Shown one piece after another: positions 22,611 to 34,400 of a stretch of DNA of 64,000 nt. Each line of letters starts with the position of its first letter. Position 1 is the first letter of the stretch. Position numbers and translations under genes: made by a program. Below the pieces are notes generated by a model, which did no database searches, was not told the DNA's origin, and saw nothing but the letters and a program-made list of their open reading frames with translations. The DNA is taken from positions 248,001 through 312,000 of the forward strand of contig SADC01000066.1 of NCBI GenBank assembly GCA_004194705.1, written 5' to 3'. This DNA is from Ditylenchus dipsaci. Lineage: Eukaryota; Nematoda; Chromadorea; Rhabditida; Anguinidae.

Positions 22611-24840
22611 AGAGACCATTTGAAGTGAACAAGTGGCATTTTCTCGAGTAAAAATAGGGTTTTTTGCGTTTTTCATCTAACTTTTCTTAAAACACCCTAA
22701 ATTTGCATTTTTTGCATACTTCCCTGGTACCAAAATGTAGCAAATTTACTCCTCTATTGTGCCCCCGGTTTATTTTTTTAATGATATGAGAGAATATGGT
22801 GGCGAGAAACCCTCTCAAGCTTAACAACCCAAATTTTGTTTGAATATTTTTTACATAAAATTTATTGTGGTCTTAAATTTTCAAATGTTTTATAAATGAG
22901 TGATGGCTTGTTCGAAAGCTACATTAAAGGCGAATCTAACCGACAAAATTGAACAGTAAAACATTTAATATTTATTGACCACCGGTAGAAACCATGAACC
23001 CATAGAAAATCAAGCCAATTTTGAAATTTTTGATTTGGCGCAAAAATTCGAAAGTGATTATGTTTTTGAATTTTAAGCCCCTGTGCCTGATGTACCCTGT
23101 CGCTTGTTGTGATCCAAGCCAAATCGGCCGCTGGAAAAATATTGTAATTTGGTCAAACCGCAAAAAATTTTCAAAAAGTTTGTCAAGAGATCTTGCGGAC
23201 CGGTAAAGTCCTCCTCTTGAGCTTTTAAATATAATTTTAGTCAAAAATTTCCCGTGGTTTTTTTCTGACTCAAAATAGACACCCCTTCATCCTGAGTCGG
23301 CATCGTTAACTGTAGAATTTCTGGTATATTATACGAGAAATCCTACAGTTAACAATGCTGACTCAGGATGAGGGGGTGTCCATCCTGAGTCAGCATCTCT
23401 TTGGCCTTAGGTATCTTCTTTCTTTTGTTCCTTTTTTTCAGCCCTCGGTTTTAAAATAAAATAAAATTAGTTTTCCTGAGTCAGCATCGTTAACTGTAGA
23501 ATTTCTGGTATACGAGAAATTCTATGAGTGAAAGAGTTCATCCTGAGTCGAAAAAAAATAAAAAGTTTGAATTAAGGCGTGTTATTTCTTAGTCTACTCA
23601 AAAACAAATTTCCAAATCGTCTCTAAGCCAATATCAAATGTTTTGAACAAATTTATTAATTGTACCCTTTATTTATTTAAAGTATTACATGCTGGTCGGC
23701 GACACTTGAAATTATCGCCTGTTTGACTTTTTTGTCAGTCTCTCTTCGCTTAGTTTATTTTATGAATGCCAATAGAGGTTGAATAGACTGAAATTATCGG
23801 CTACGCGGTTGTAACCAAGGGAACACTACAACTATTGCCACCAAATACTTAGGTAATTTGCGTTTGGTAAGACCTAAGCTTGAGCCAGCCACTTGACTGC
23901 TCGCAGGAATTATACACACACACCATATACATTTTTGCCACAATTAGTTTCTCATCAACAAGCTGGTGGTGGCGATAGAAGCACGAAGGACACTCAGCCA
24001 AGACAGCTTAAATTTTTTTTTTTATTCTGTATTGTCGGAAGTATTTGGCGTTTAACTTAGTTTTATTATTCACAGATGGCGCTTGTTTGATTAAATGCTG
24101 GTTTAGATATTTGTATTGATTTGTATTTTCGAAGCAATTTGCGAACAAAGCCATCAGTTTGCTTTAGTCCGACAAAATAATATTAAAAAATGTTGAGCTT
24201 TAGTTTTGAAATTCAAAGAAGAAGCAGCCGAAATTCAAGAAATTAAGAAGTTAAAAAATCGAAAAAATCAGATGAGGGACCAAGCCAAATTGCTAGACAG
24301 CTTAATTGATTTTAAAAAAGTTAGTTTTGTAGCCAGCCAATAATTTCGACAAAACGAGGACTAGCCAGATTTTGACCAAAAAATGACAAAAATGGACATT
24401 TCTTGAACTTATAACCATAGGCTGAAAAAAGAACAAATGGCAAAAAAGTCTCTTGAGGCACTAAATATCAAAATGTTGCTGATTCATTCTAGACTTGCTT
24501 TAAACAACACTTTGCGCTAGTGAAAACGTGTTCTGAGAAAAAAATGGACCCCGAATTTCCATCTGTCACCCGGATTTCAGACTTTAAAATGGTTCTGGCT
24601 TGAGCTCTGTAAAGCCAAGCCGCGCTTAAAACGCAAAATTGCTACTATTTATTTGTGCATCTCCTGTACAAAATACCTGTTCCAGGACCGACAACTCAAA
24701 AGTTAATAATCCGTTTTTCTTAGAAAAATTTAACTTATAGTCTATTTATTTGAATTCACAGTTTACTATATTCACTCTTTGTTATTTCCCTCGATTTTGT
24801 TACTATATTACTACTTTGCATAGTCATACATTAGGTCATA
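22611..24840. other. Intergenic, with a 23.3-kb hairpin
   Basis: No gene is seen. A hairpin at 23279-23380 pairs ACCCCTTCATCCTGAGTCGG with its complement, arms containing GTTAACTGTAGAATTTCTGG. A partial direct copy of the arm recurs at about 23475-23560. AT-rich sequence fills the rest. Confidence 0.5.
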
Positions 24841-25274
24841 CTTACTTAGGACACCCCCCCCCCCCCCCACTTAGGACAGAAGTTCTTTACCACCTCGAGT
24901 CCGACACTTTTTTTAGCTCTATTTTGTAAAAAAAATTCTGGTTCTGTATTGACAGTCTGGTCCCAAATTTCGCAAGGGTTCCGATTTTCCCGATCGCTTT
25001 CTAAAAGCCCTAAATTTTTTGCTCTGTAAAAGCAAAAGCTCTTAGTTAGGACAGGCTCTATCGAAAATACCTGTTTTTTTATTAGAGTTTTGGCTTTTTA
25101 GAGCAAAAACATTGGGTTTTTAAAAAACGATCGGCAAAATCAGAATCCTTGCAATATTTGGGACCAGACTGTCAAAACAGAACTAGCAAGGTATTAAAAA
25201 CTTAAGGTAAAAAAAGTGTCGAACCCGGTAAGTTGGCCGGTCCTTGGCTGTCCTAAGTAAAAGCGTCGACTGTA
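24841..25274. mobile_element. Pogo-like MITE, CTTACTTAGGACA ends
   Basis: The ends (CTTACTTAGGACA against TGTCCTAAGTAA) are followed by GCGTCGACTG at the right edge. The interior (GACAGTCTGGTCCCAAAT, CCGATCGCTTT) is the same as in the 18496-18907 element. A long C run lies near 24856. Confidence 0.7.
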
Positions 25275-25335
25275 TATGAGAAGTATATTAGAAAAGTAGG
25301 GGCAACAGACAGCTATCAGATATTCTTTTTCAAAT

Positions 25336-25641
25336 TTGCCTATTTTGCCTCTTTTGTGTGTCACATCACATGAAATTAGAACGGCATTAGCTAAAAAATT
25401 TCATAAGCTGATTACAACATTTTGTGAGGGCAGCGGATTTGCGAGAGCAAAAAAAATCGTCCTGTGTGGAAAATATTCGAGTGACAAGTGTGGAAATCAG
25501 TCGTGTAAAAGTCGGGGTTCAAGCTTTGGTGCGACTAATCGTCTGTGTGCTGCTGCTTCTGGAGTCACCGTGAAAGAAAGTTTGCCTGCCGAAACTGCCT
25601 ATATCCTCGCAACCTATAAAGTTCCGGATAGAAAAAAATAG
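25336..25641 (+). CDS. Open frame of 101 codons, unidentified
   Basis: An uninterrupted frame with Cys residues (LCGKYSSDKCGNQSCKSRG) and ordinary composition. I recognise no family and see no splice context or poly(A) site that would confirm it. It could be a chance open frame or a relic. Confidence 0.25.
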   Translation: MPILPLLCVTSHEIRTALAKKFHKLITTFCEGSGFARAKKIVLCGKYSSDKCGNQSCKSRGSSFGATNRLCAAASGVTVKESLPAETAYILATYKVPDRKK

Positions 25642-25789
25642 TGTTGTTACAGCTGTAAAGACATAAAAAGATCTTCGTCAAAAGTTCATTACCAGATACA
25701 AAAATTTACAGCAAGAAATATAAAAATGATCTCGTTGGTATACGTCCATGCTACAAGAGATTATTCCTTGCTCCTCTTTTTACCACTAT

Positions 25790-26097
25790 TCTGAGCCCGC
25801 AGAGTTAGATTCGTTTATTGCATTAGCTGCGAGAATCCAGTCACCATCTTAGAGAATCATTTTACCACCAATCTTGACTTCGGCGTCCAGAGCAGCCTTA
25901 TTTCCAGCTTCTACGGGTCTTACATGACCATTGAGCAGCTTTACACGATCGCAAGCCATCTATTCATCGATAACTCGGTCATAATCATCACCACTTCGCA
26001 ATCAGTCGTTAGCTTCATTATGCAGCGTGTAACAAGGGCACCCAGACCCGGCAAACTTGCCAACTGTAGCGGGCGCTTCCGGAGCCGAACTCATAAA
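25790..26097 (-). pseudogene. Degenerate coding relic, unidentified
   Basis: Read on the minus strand from ATG at 26097, the sequence is protein-like (MSSAPEAPATVGKF, MACDRVKLLNGHVRPVEAG, LDAEVKIGGKMIL) but has in-frame TGA, TAG and TAA. The stops are substitutions, not indels. I do not recognise the family. Confidence 0.35.
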
Positions 26098-26101
26098 AAG
26101 T

Positions 26102-26375
26102 AGAGTAGTTCACGGTCGGTTAATTGGTCCTTACCCGGTTTTCGGTTAACCGGGATTTTGGCTACCCGGTTTTCGGTACGGTTTTTCAGTTTTTTTTCGG
26201 TCGGTTAACCGGCTTGTACCCGGTTTTCGGTTTTTTTGTCGTAAATTAACCGAAATTTTGCTGTACCCGGTTTCGGTTTTCCCGGTTTTTTTGTACCGGT
26301 TTTTCGGTCGGTTTTTTTGGCAAATACCCGGTCGTCGGTTAACGACCGGGTCGGTTAACCGACCGTGAACTACTC
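26102..26375. mobile_element. CGGTTAACCG-rich element, copy 1
   Basis: Ends AGTAGTTCACGGTCGGTTAA and TTAACCGACCGTGAACTACT are perfect inverted repeats. The interior is dominated by ACCCGGTTTTCGGTT and GGTCGGTTAACC motifs. Copies 2 and 3 (27535-27815, 33208-33425) have different outer ends. Confidence 0.75.
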
Positions 26376-26436
26376 TAATAAAAAGCTCAGTAGCCTGGGC
26401 TCAAATATTTTTTCCAGCAGTACACGGCCGAAATTA

Positions 26437-26645
26437 GATACAGTCAAACCTGGATATACGGACACCCACAAAAGTTCGTTCCTCAGCTGGATCCGACATT
26501 TTTTAACTATTTTTAAATGTTTTTTGGTCGCAAATATCGCAAGGATACCGATTTTGGCGATCGTTTTCAAATCCGAAAACTTTTCACTCTAAAAAGCAAA
26601 ACCTCGGTGACCGACCCCCTATAACGAATTTTTGGGGGTGTCGTC
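26437..26645. mobile_element. Pogo-like MITE, truncated
   Basis: Starts CAGTCAAACCTGGATATACG and contains the family interior GGTCGCAAATATCGCAAGG and GGCGATCG. There is no matching right terminus, so it is cut off. Confidence 0.6.
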
Positions 26646-27534
26646 TCCAGGATTTCCCTCTTTTTCAGCCTTCGGTTTAAAACCCTACCACCTAAAACTC
26701 CAAAAATGTCGAAAAGTGATCATTTTTACGTCACAACCCTATTTCGAAGGATGCTTTAAATATCCAATTTTTAATTCAGTTTGAATTAAAAGCTACTCAT
26801 AGGTTTTGTACCTTGAAAATACAAAATATGTGCTTGATCACTGACTTGTTCATCTCTGGTCACCAGTACTTTTCTAGTATATTAACTAGTATTACTAGTA
26901 TTTTCTAGTATATGTTAAGAAATGGAATAAAACAGCAAAATCTTGTCTTATTTTTTGGTCTAAAATTATATATATTTGTGAGACGCAAAAATTTAAATTT
27001 TTTTAAATGAATAGCGCTTAATGAACTTACTTGTCTCTGTTTCAACAACTAAATTTTAGACTTTTACTGGTGTGAGTGTGTTTAATACGTTTTCGCGTAT
27101 TTTCTTTCTTTTTTGGTCAACTAAAATGCACCTGGTTTTATTGTCACAACGAAAATCGATGCTAATCAAATCTGAACAATTTTTTAGATTTTTGGTGTTT
27201 TAGCACTAAAAGACGGAATTTGAAAACGGTTTGGTACAAGGTTTGGTTTGGGTTCGGGTTTTGGACACTGTTTTGTTGAGACATCCGCCGCTTGGTGTAT
27301 AGGGAGGTCCCAACAAGGTCAGTGCCGGCTTTTGTACATAGTACAAGTCGATGTTTTAATTTTTCCTAGGACACATGAAATAAGTATTCTTGATAAGCAA
27401 TGCTTAAATTTTGCCAACAAATGAATTTTTAGAGCGATTTCAGAGAACTTTTTTAAGTTTGGGCTTTCTTGGCCGGCCCGAGCCTTTATGTAAAAAGAGA
27501 AAGCCAGGCGAAAATCGTGTTTTTGACATAATAT

Positions 27535-27815
27535 ACTAGGGTTGCACGGTTCCGGTTTTTTTGAGATCGGTGGGTTTTTAAAACCGGTTTTTTTTCAAAG
27601 CTGGTTTTCGGTTCCGGTTTTTTCAAAAAATTTCGTCGGTTAACGAATCGTACCCTGTTTTCGGTTTATTTTTGACGTAAAAAAACCGGTATTTCGATAA
27701 ACCCGGTTTTCGTTTTCCCGGTTTTTCGGAACCCGGTTTTCGGTTTATTGGGCGAAAACCCGGTTTTCGGTTAACCGACCGGTCGGTTAACCGACCGCGT
27801 GCGACCCTATTATAT
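27535..27815. mobile_element. CGGTTAACCG-rich element, copy 2, hAT-like ends
   Basis: Left end TAGGGTTGCACGGTTCCGG, right end CGCGTGCGACCCTATTA. The TAGGGTTGCAC start resembles hAT MITEs. The interior carries many ACCCGGTTTTCGGT motifs and ends with two GGTCGGTTAACCGACC palindromes. Confidence 0.65.
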
Positions 27816-27879
27816 ACCGTAAAATTAGAGTGAGCTGAGCCAAGCAGGGGACCAAGACAAAAATACAATTTCGGTGCCA

Positions 27880-28148
27880 ATCTACTTTTGGCACTATACT
27901 AGTATAGAAGGCCAAATTATTGCGTTGGTCCCCCTGTTTTTTTTTCTTGAAAAATGCGTTGGTATCATTTGTTATTTTGAAGGTGACCGTGGTTAAGGTG
28001 ATTATATTAACCCAAATCACCATGATCGCTATAATCACAGTGCTGTCATATCCATAGTGAGCAAGGGGTACAAAGACATTTGTCAGGAAAAAACAACAGG
28101 GGGACCAAGGCAAAATATTTGGCCTTCTATATTAGGATAGTGCCCTAC
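27880..28148. mobile_element. Palindromic MITE of the CCTTGGTCCCCC family
   Basis: GGCACTATACTAGTATAGAA at the left pairs with TTCTATATTAGGATAGTGCC at the right. Next inward, TTGGTCCCCCTGTTTTTTTT faces AACAGGGGGACCAAGG. Related, decayed family members are at 28345-28560, 33905, 41388, 42830, 60885 and 62776. Confidence 0.75.
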
Positions 28149-28344
28149 TTCTGGCGTGCATAGTCGCTTAGGCGTCCAATGGAAAAATCCGGCGTCCAAT
28201 GTTTTTCGACAACTTTTTATTTTTATTTCAATTTCATTCCAATTTATTTAATTTATTATTTCTTCATTCAATGGCCATGTTTTATGAAGAAAGCTTATTT
28301 GATCAACACTTGATTGAAGCTTAAAAAGTTGTTGGCGCTATTCC

Positions 28345-31300
28345 ACAATAGTGGGCTTTTTTTACTTGCCCCCTCCTTGCTTTTTTGTCGTGATTTTTAA
28401 AGATAAAATTTAGGCGAGGTTGGCCAGCGTTTGTTAGGACGGACTAGAACATGAGTCTGAGATATGTTTGAGCCAGTCCTAACTTTTGCCTGAAGTTAAT
28501 CCGAAACAGCTCCAAAAAACAACCACAGGCGGACCAAAGCAAAAAAGGCGACACAAGGCAAAAAACCCCGTTGTTAAATAAAGCCAAGTTTTTTCAGCGC
28601 TAAGAGCGAATAACCGCCCATTTTCATTCTGATTGGAGAAAACTACAATTCAGAAACAAAAAAATAGAGCTTTGGAAATCAGATTTTTAAAATTTCACCA
28701 AAAAAGGTCACACGAGCATTCTTGCAACTTATGTTAAAACCCATTGATATTCGGCTATGTTATCAACTCTAGGAATGAATGCTGGATAATTATCAAACAG
28801 CCTAATACAAATATTTTGCACAAACTGTTGCGAAACTACTTTAAGCAGAAAGCTACCTGTAATTAAATCTGTTTGCTCTTTTAGTGTCAATCTATCAACT
28901 TCAAGCAAGTTTCAACACCATTTTTCAAAACTGCTAACCACTAGTTACTACCACCATCGCCCTAATCCGCCACATATCCAATTTTCAAAAGACAGCAAAA
29001 ATTGTGGATTAACTAATTTCGTCTGCCAATACTTCCTGTAATTTGTTTTGGTTGGCTTGGCAGGGCGTTAATCTCCAATATTGCTCATTTTATTAAAAAA
29101 ATTGTTGGCTGCGGTTGTCTAATTACCTGGACTTTTGTTTTCAGCTAAATACTTGCCTTGCTTTTTCGAAAGCTGCCATAACACTTTCAGGAATTTATTT
29201 TCGAAAATTGCCATGCTCTTTGAAGCAGGCTAATTGAACTCTCAATTTCTCACTTATCCCTCCATTATTTCGTCAAATAAAAGTCTCACCCATTTGTTTA
29301 TTCATTTGTTATTCCACTCCTTCTTTTATTAGGCACTGAATAATTTGTGTGAGGAGAAAAAGGAAAATCTTCTTAGCTTAATTGCTAATTGTTAAAGCTA
29401 AATTTTGAATTTTGTGGGTGCATTTCATTTGTTTAAAACTGTTTTGTCAGATTTTTGTGAAATTGTTTAAATAAGTGTGCCAGAAATCTAACTAAACCAT
29501 GTGAAAATTATTTATTTTCCTTGGGTTTTAACGAGAGTGAGTTAAAGCTACCGTATTGACTCTAATAGTGGCGATGGGGCTAAATTTCCCACCACCCTCT
29601 TCGGGGCAGGGTTGTGCTGTTAGAAGAAGATTTGGCTATTTGGCTACTACCGAAGAAAAGAAGAAAGCAAGGACTACTATTAGAGGGGGGACTACAATTA
29701 TAGGGTTGGCTACTATTAGAGGGGCTAGGGGGGGCAATCGGCCTAAATAGGCTTTTTTTGGAGCTACTACTTTTCAACACACCCCCCTCCCCCCCTCAAT
29801 CCCTCCTCTTAGGGGGCTACTATTGAGTAAATACGGTAGATATTTTCAGCTCTATCCTTAATTATATTTTATTTCGACCATAGGACCTAATATCTAAAGC
29901 TTTTTTTCAGCTTTAGGAGGCTTTTTGCTACTTTCACATACCCGAATTCTCAGCTTTATGTTCTTAACCCATTTTTCGAAGACTAATTCAATTAAGCTAC
30001 CCCTGAATTTATAGCTATCAGATGAGCTACACATCGCAGAGTCGGAGTACAAAAAAGACAGTCTCATCTCAATGCTCAAGCACACTGCCAAAAAAAGATT
30101 TCGAATTGCGGAGTGCCGGATAATTTGTGAATTGCGGCTAGTCAATTCCAGCTAGATTTTTCGAATTTTTTTAAGATTAGAGAAATTTCCTTCATAAAGA
30201 CATTCTGTCTTTTCAAATATAATAGAGCTACCCCTGTAATACCGATATTACTTTTCAACTAATTTAGTAGTGCAAATGTTGAAGAAGAAAAAAATTCAAC
30301 CAAAACATGCCAAATTTGTACTTTTTAACACGGTAAAGATTGGCTGTATGTCTGCTTAAGTCCACTTTTTTGACATATCCACCTATGCTTATACCTTATT
30401 GAAAATCTTAAACTTATTAAATGGCCTTCTATCTAATTCAGTATTTTGAAGTTTTAGGGGCTTCTATTTTAGTGAAAATTCGAAAGCATGAATTTTTCTG
30501 AAATCATTGATTATTTCGAGTTGTTATTGTATTTTTTAATTCCGCATGGTATATTTTTTGTAGACAAATATACAATACATAGAACGTCTTGTTTAAAACT
30601 ATCTTTTTCATATCTGACTTTGGTGGGGTAGAAGTTATTCGGTACCGTTGACTATTTTGGTTACTTTTTGGTTCAGGAAGAGCACGTGTTCATCATGAGT
30701 GAGGACGATGCGCGCTGTATTATTGACTGTGAAATTTCTGGTAGCTTAAAATATAAAAACAATGGCGCTAGTTGAGAATTGTTTCCTATTTTTCTTCAAA
30801 AAACTCAAGAGGGGACAAAGGCATATCGTTGAAAAAATTAACATGGGATTAAGGCAAAAAACGGAAACCGATTCTTTACTAGTGCTAAAGCAATTGGATT
30901 GGCGCCTTACATGGGCCTGGTAAAAGATGTCAGTTTTGTAACTACAAAAAGCTCTTTCTACTTTTCTACCCATCTTACCTAGCCACCATAATTACTTTAC
31001 CTGGTCACCTACTTCCCTATCGGACACACAAAGAAAATTAAAAATAAATCATAAGTTTTAAGTTGATTAAAACCGAGTATCTCAAAAATTCCTTATTTTC
31101 ACCAGTCATGGCACTTTTTTCTTGATTTTCAGAAAAGTTACGTGGAGCTCAAATATCAATATTTTTTGTAAAAGTCACTTCAGCCTGTGTTGTATGAGGT
31201 CAGCTGGTCTTTTTTCAAATTTTTCTGTTAGACAAATGACGTCATTAACATCGTGCAAAGCTAATCTCATACACGATATCAAATTTAACTTTCTATTTTA

Positions 31301-31498
31301 GAACCTTCCTGTCGATGTCTATTATTGTATTGAACCACAAAGCACAACTATAGTATTAACAACGAACTTCTGCAGAAGTGAGAAGCAGTCACTACTTCCG
31401 TGTCATATTTTCTTGTTTCTACCACAAAAATTTATTTTGAAGCTTGTGTGTGTTCACTTCACTCGGAAATTTGGGTTGGAAATCTATAGACACTTCCA
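28345..31498. other. Gene-free stretch upstream of the G-alpha gene
   Basis: I see no coding exons. It holds a decayed CCTTGGTCCCCC-family element (28345-28560, core GGCCAGCGTTTGTTAGGAC), a TACCGTATT MITE at 29549-29838, and AT-rich sequence. The promoter of the G-alpha gene presumably lies at the right end; no clear core promoter motif is seen. Confidence 0.45.
29549..29838. mobile_element. TACCGTATT-family MITE
   Basis: TACCGTATTGACTCTAATAG at the left pairs with CTATTGAGTAAATACGGTA at the right. The arms are rich in TACTATTAGAGG motifs. Confidence 0.75.
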
Positions 31499-34400
31499 AT
31501 GGGTTCACTCACTAGTTCTTGCCAGGTAATTTTTCTTTTAATTTTCATGGCAATTATTTTCAATTTAAACAAACGCAATTTTTTTTCGAAAAATATTTGT
31601 TTGAAGGTACATGCTTGCCGCCGATAGGGATATTCTGAAAGGCAAGTATCGGGTTAATTCGAAAAGAAATTGTTTTGAAATGCAACTTTGTTGAGCACTT
31701 TTTGTTTAAGTAAAAAAAACACCGTCACTGATATCTAACATCGTTGCTCAGTGGTAGAGCAGCGGCACACTGAAATTCAGTCATCGGTTCGATTCCTACT
31801 GGTGACACTGTTTTGCTTGACTTTACTAGAACGCGACATTTCAATTCTCGTAAGAATTTTACTGGTCCCCGCCTTTCAAAATATTTTCATCTGCAGCGAG
31901 TATGGCACCCCGTTTCTAAGGCTTAGATTAATCGTCTCAAAAAATTTCAATTTTTAATTATTGTTTAAATTTTTCATTCAAATTGAATTTTTTGTTCCGG
32001 CTAAATTAACCTTTAACCCCAGCACTCAATTGACCTTCACCCCAGCAGTCAATTAGCTTGGGGACCAACGCAATTTTTTTAAACTTTTTTAAACTTTACT
32101 TTGCTTGCATAAAAAATATTTCAAAGTGTAAAGAGACAGTTTCTAAAAACTTTATAATCTTTTTTATGCAAACAGAGATAAAAAAATTTAAAAAAATTGC
32201 CTAGGTCCTCCAAGTTAATTGTCTGCTGGGGGTGAAGCTTAAATGCTTCTTCTATTCTAAATTTTAGTCAATTATATTTATGTGCTGTCACTATTTTGTC
32301 CATTTTGAAAAGTATTAAAAAGCTTTTATACTATTGTGCAGCTTGAAATCTCAGCTGTCAAACAAGTCGAAAAATGACCTGATCAGAATTTGAAAAGCTG
32401 TAGAATAGAGTCTTCGTGAAAATCAAATTTTTCAAAAAGTTCGGTCGATTTAAAGACAAATCGATTAAACAAAATTTTTAGAGCGAAGAAGTTCGAGAGC
32501 AGATGGCGAAAAGTAAAGCAATAGAAAAACAGATTAACAATGACCGTAGAGCTGGCTCTTCCATTATCAAGCTTCTCTTACTGGGTTTTTATTTTTCTTT
32601 ATTTCACAAAATTTTCAACAAAAATTGAAATCATTTTTAGGAGCTGGAGAATGTGGTGAATAAATTTTTGAGTCTTGTAGCGATTAAGTCCCACCTCCCC
32701 CTCTCTTAAAATCTGACCCTCCCGAAATTGCTGTAACTACTCTTTGGAACCACTGTTTTAGACTTAGGACTTAGGCTCAAGAATACGGAAAATAGGCCAG
32801 CCTATGCAAGTTGGGACTAAAAAATGTCTCACGCACTTTTTCCAGGGTCTGGCACAAGGCGGCCGGACATTAAATAGAATTTGTGAAATTCGTCCGCGGA
32901 AATTTAGCAGAATTTTCCAGTATGATTCGGTCAAAACAACCGACTTATACCGAAAAATTCTGTAAAATGTCCGCGGACAAATCTTACAAATTCTGTCAAA
33001 TGTCCGACTGCCCTGGCACTTATATTTGAATAAGTTAAGTTTTTTTAACAAAAAATTAGAAGGATGAGGTGGGCGTGATATTTGCTACTAGGATCGAATT
33101 TTTGGATTAAAACAAATAAGTTTTAAAATTGTTATTAACTTCTAGGTAAATCGACTGTTCTGAAACAGATGCAGTAAGTTAATTTATTTTTTTCAAACAT
33201 TTTTAATAGGGTGGTACGGTTACGGTGGATTTGGCCCTACCCGGTTTTTGGTTAAGGTTTTTCAGCTTTGTTTCAATCGGCTAAGTGGCTTGTACCCGAT
33301 TATCGGTTAATTTTTCTTTTAAATTTACTGGAATTTTGTTGTTTTCGGTTAGCCGACTTTTTCCGGTTACGGTTAATTGGGCGAAAATAGATCGACCGGG
33401 TCGGTTAACCGACCGCATACCACCCAAATTTGCAGCACAGTCAAACCTCGGTTTGCCGGCACACTACTTATCCGGCACTCCTGTTATCCGGCACCTTAAA
33501 TAATACTTAATTTGGCTGAGATTGGCTTATTCTCTGTCGACTAACACAAATTATCCGACACTTCGCTTATCGGTCACCCTGAGGCCGGCTCCAGAGGTGC
33601 CGGATAACCGAGATTTGACTGCAATAATGTTTTTAAAGGATACTTCACTCTAATGGTTTTACTGAAGAGGAAATAGCTGAGCGTAAAGCTGTCTGCTACT
33701 CCAACACTGTCACGTCTATGGCAGGTAATAACTATCAAAAAAAATTATACATTAAAAGTGTTTTAGCTATCCTTAAAGCTATGGACAACGTGCTACACGT
33801 GCCTCTTGATGACCCTAATAAAGAGGTTTATTTTTAGTTTTCGCCAATGTAACGCGCTGGTATGCCTCTTTAAGACTTAATTGCTGGAACTCAAATAAAC
33901 AATTTGGCTCTATATGTCTTCGAGGGATCCCCAAAAATTGCCTTTCTCCTCCTGTCAAATTCTTAGTGTGATTTTTTAGGCTTAGGCTAGAGCAAGATTT
34001 GGCCAGTATATGTTAAGACTAACTCGAGCATGTGTTTTGCTCATACATCTATAGGAATATCTATTTTTGGGCTCACGAAAAATAGACATTTGCTATGCAA
34101 AACTCAAAATAAAAAAAAGTTTGCTCTAATACGTATACATCTTGATAGACTTTTGAGTAAAGACCCATGTCCGAGTCCGTAGTAACATACGCTGGCCAAG
34201 CCTTGCCTACGTTTAATCCTAAAAATTACAAAAATAAATTACGGGGGACCAAGGCAAATTTTTTCGGGGTTTCCCGAACCCATATACCGTATTTCCTCTT
34301 ATTAACGCCCCACCCCTGTTTTAAAATTTGTTTTTGGCACAGTGTTTGTGACCCACTTTTTGGTCACTTCTCTCAGACAAGTTAACACCTATTTTGTAGA

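Noticed and set aside
25336..25641. A confident new cysteine-containing protein gene
   Set aside because: Only an open frame supports it; kept as a low-confidence feature.
31739..31807. A functional tRNA gene
   Set aside because: D-arm and T-arm are good, but the acceptor stem does not pair and the anticodon arm cannot form a normal stem-loop.
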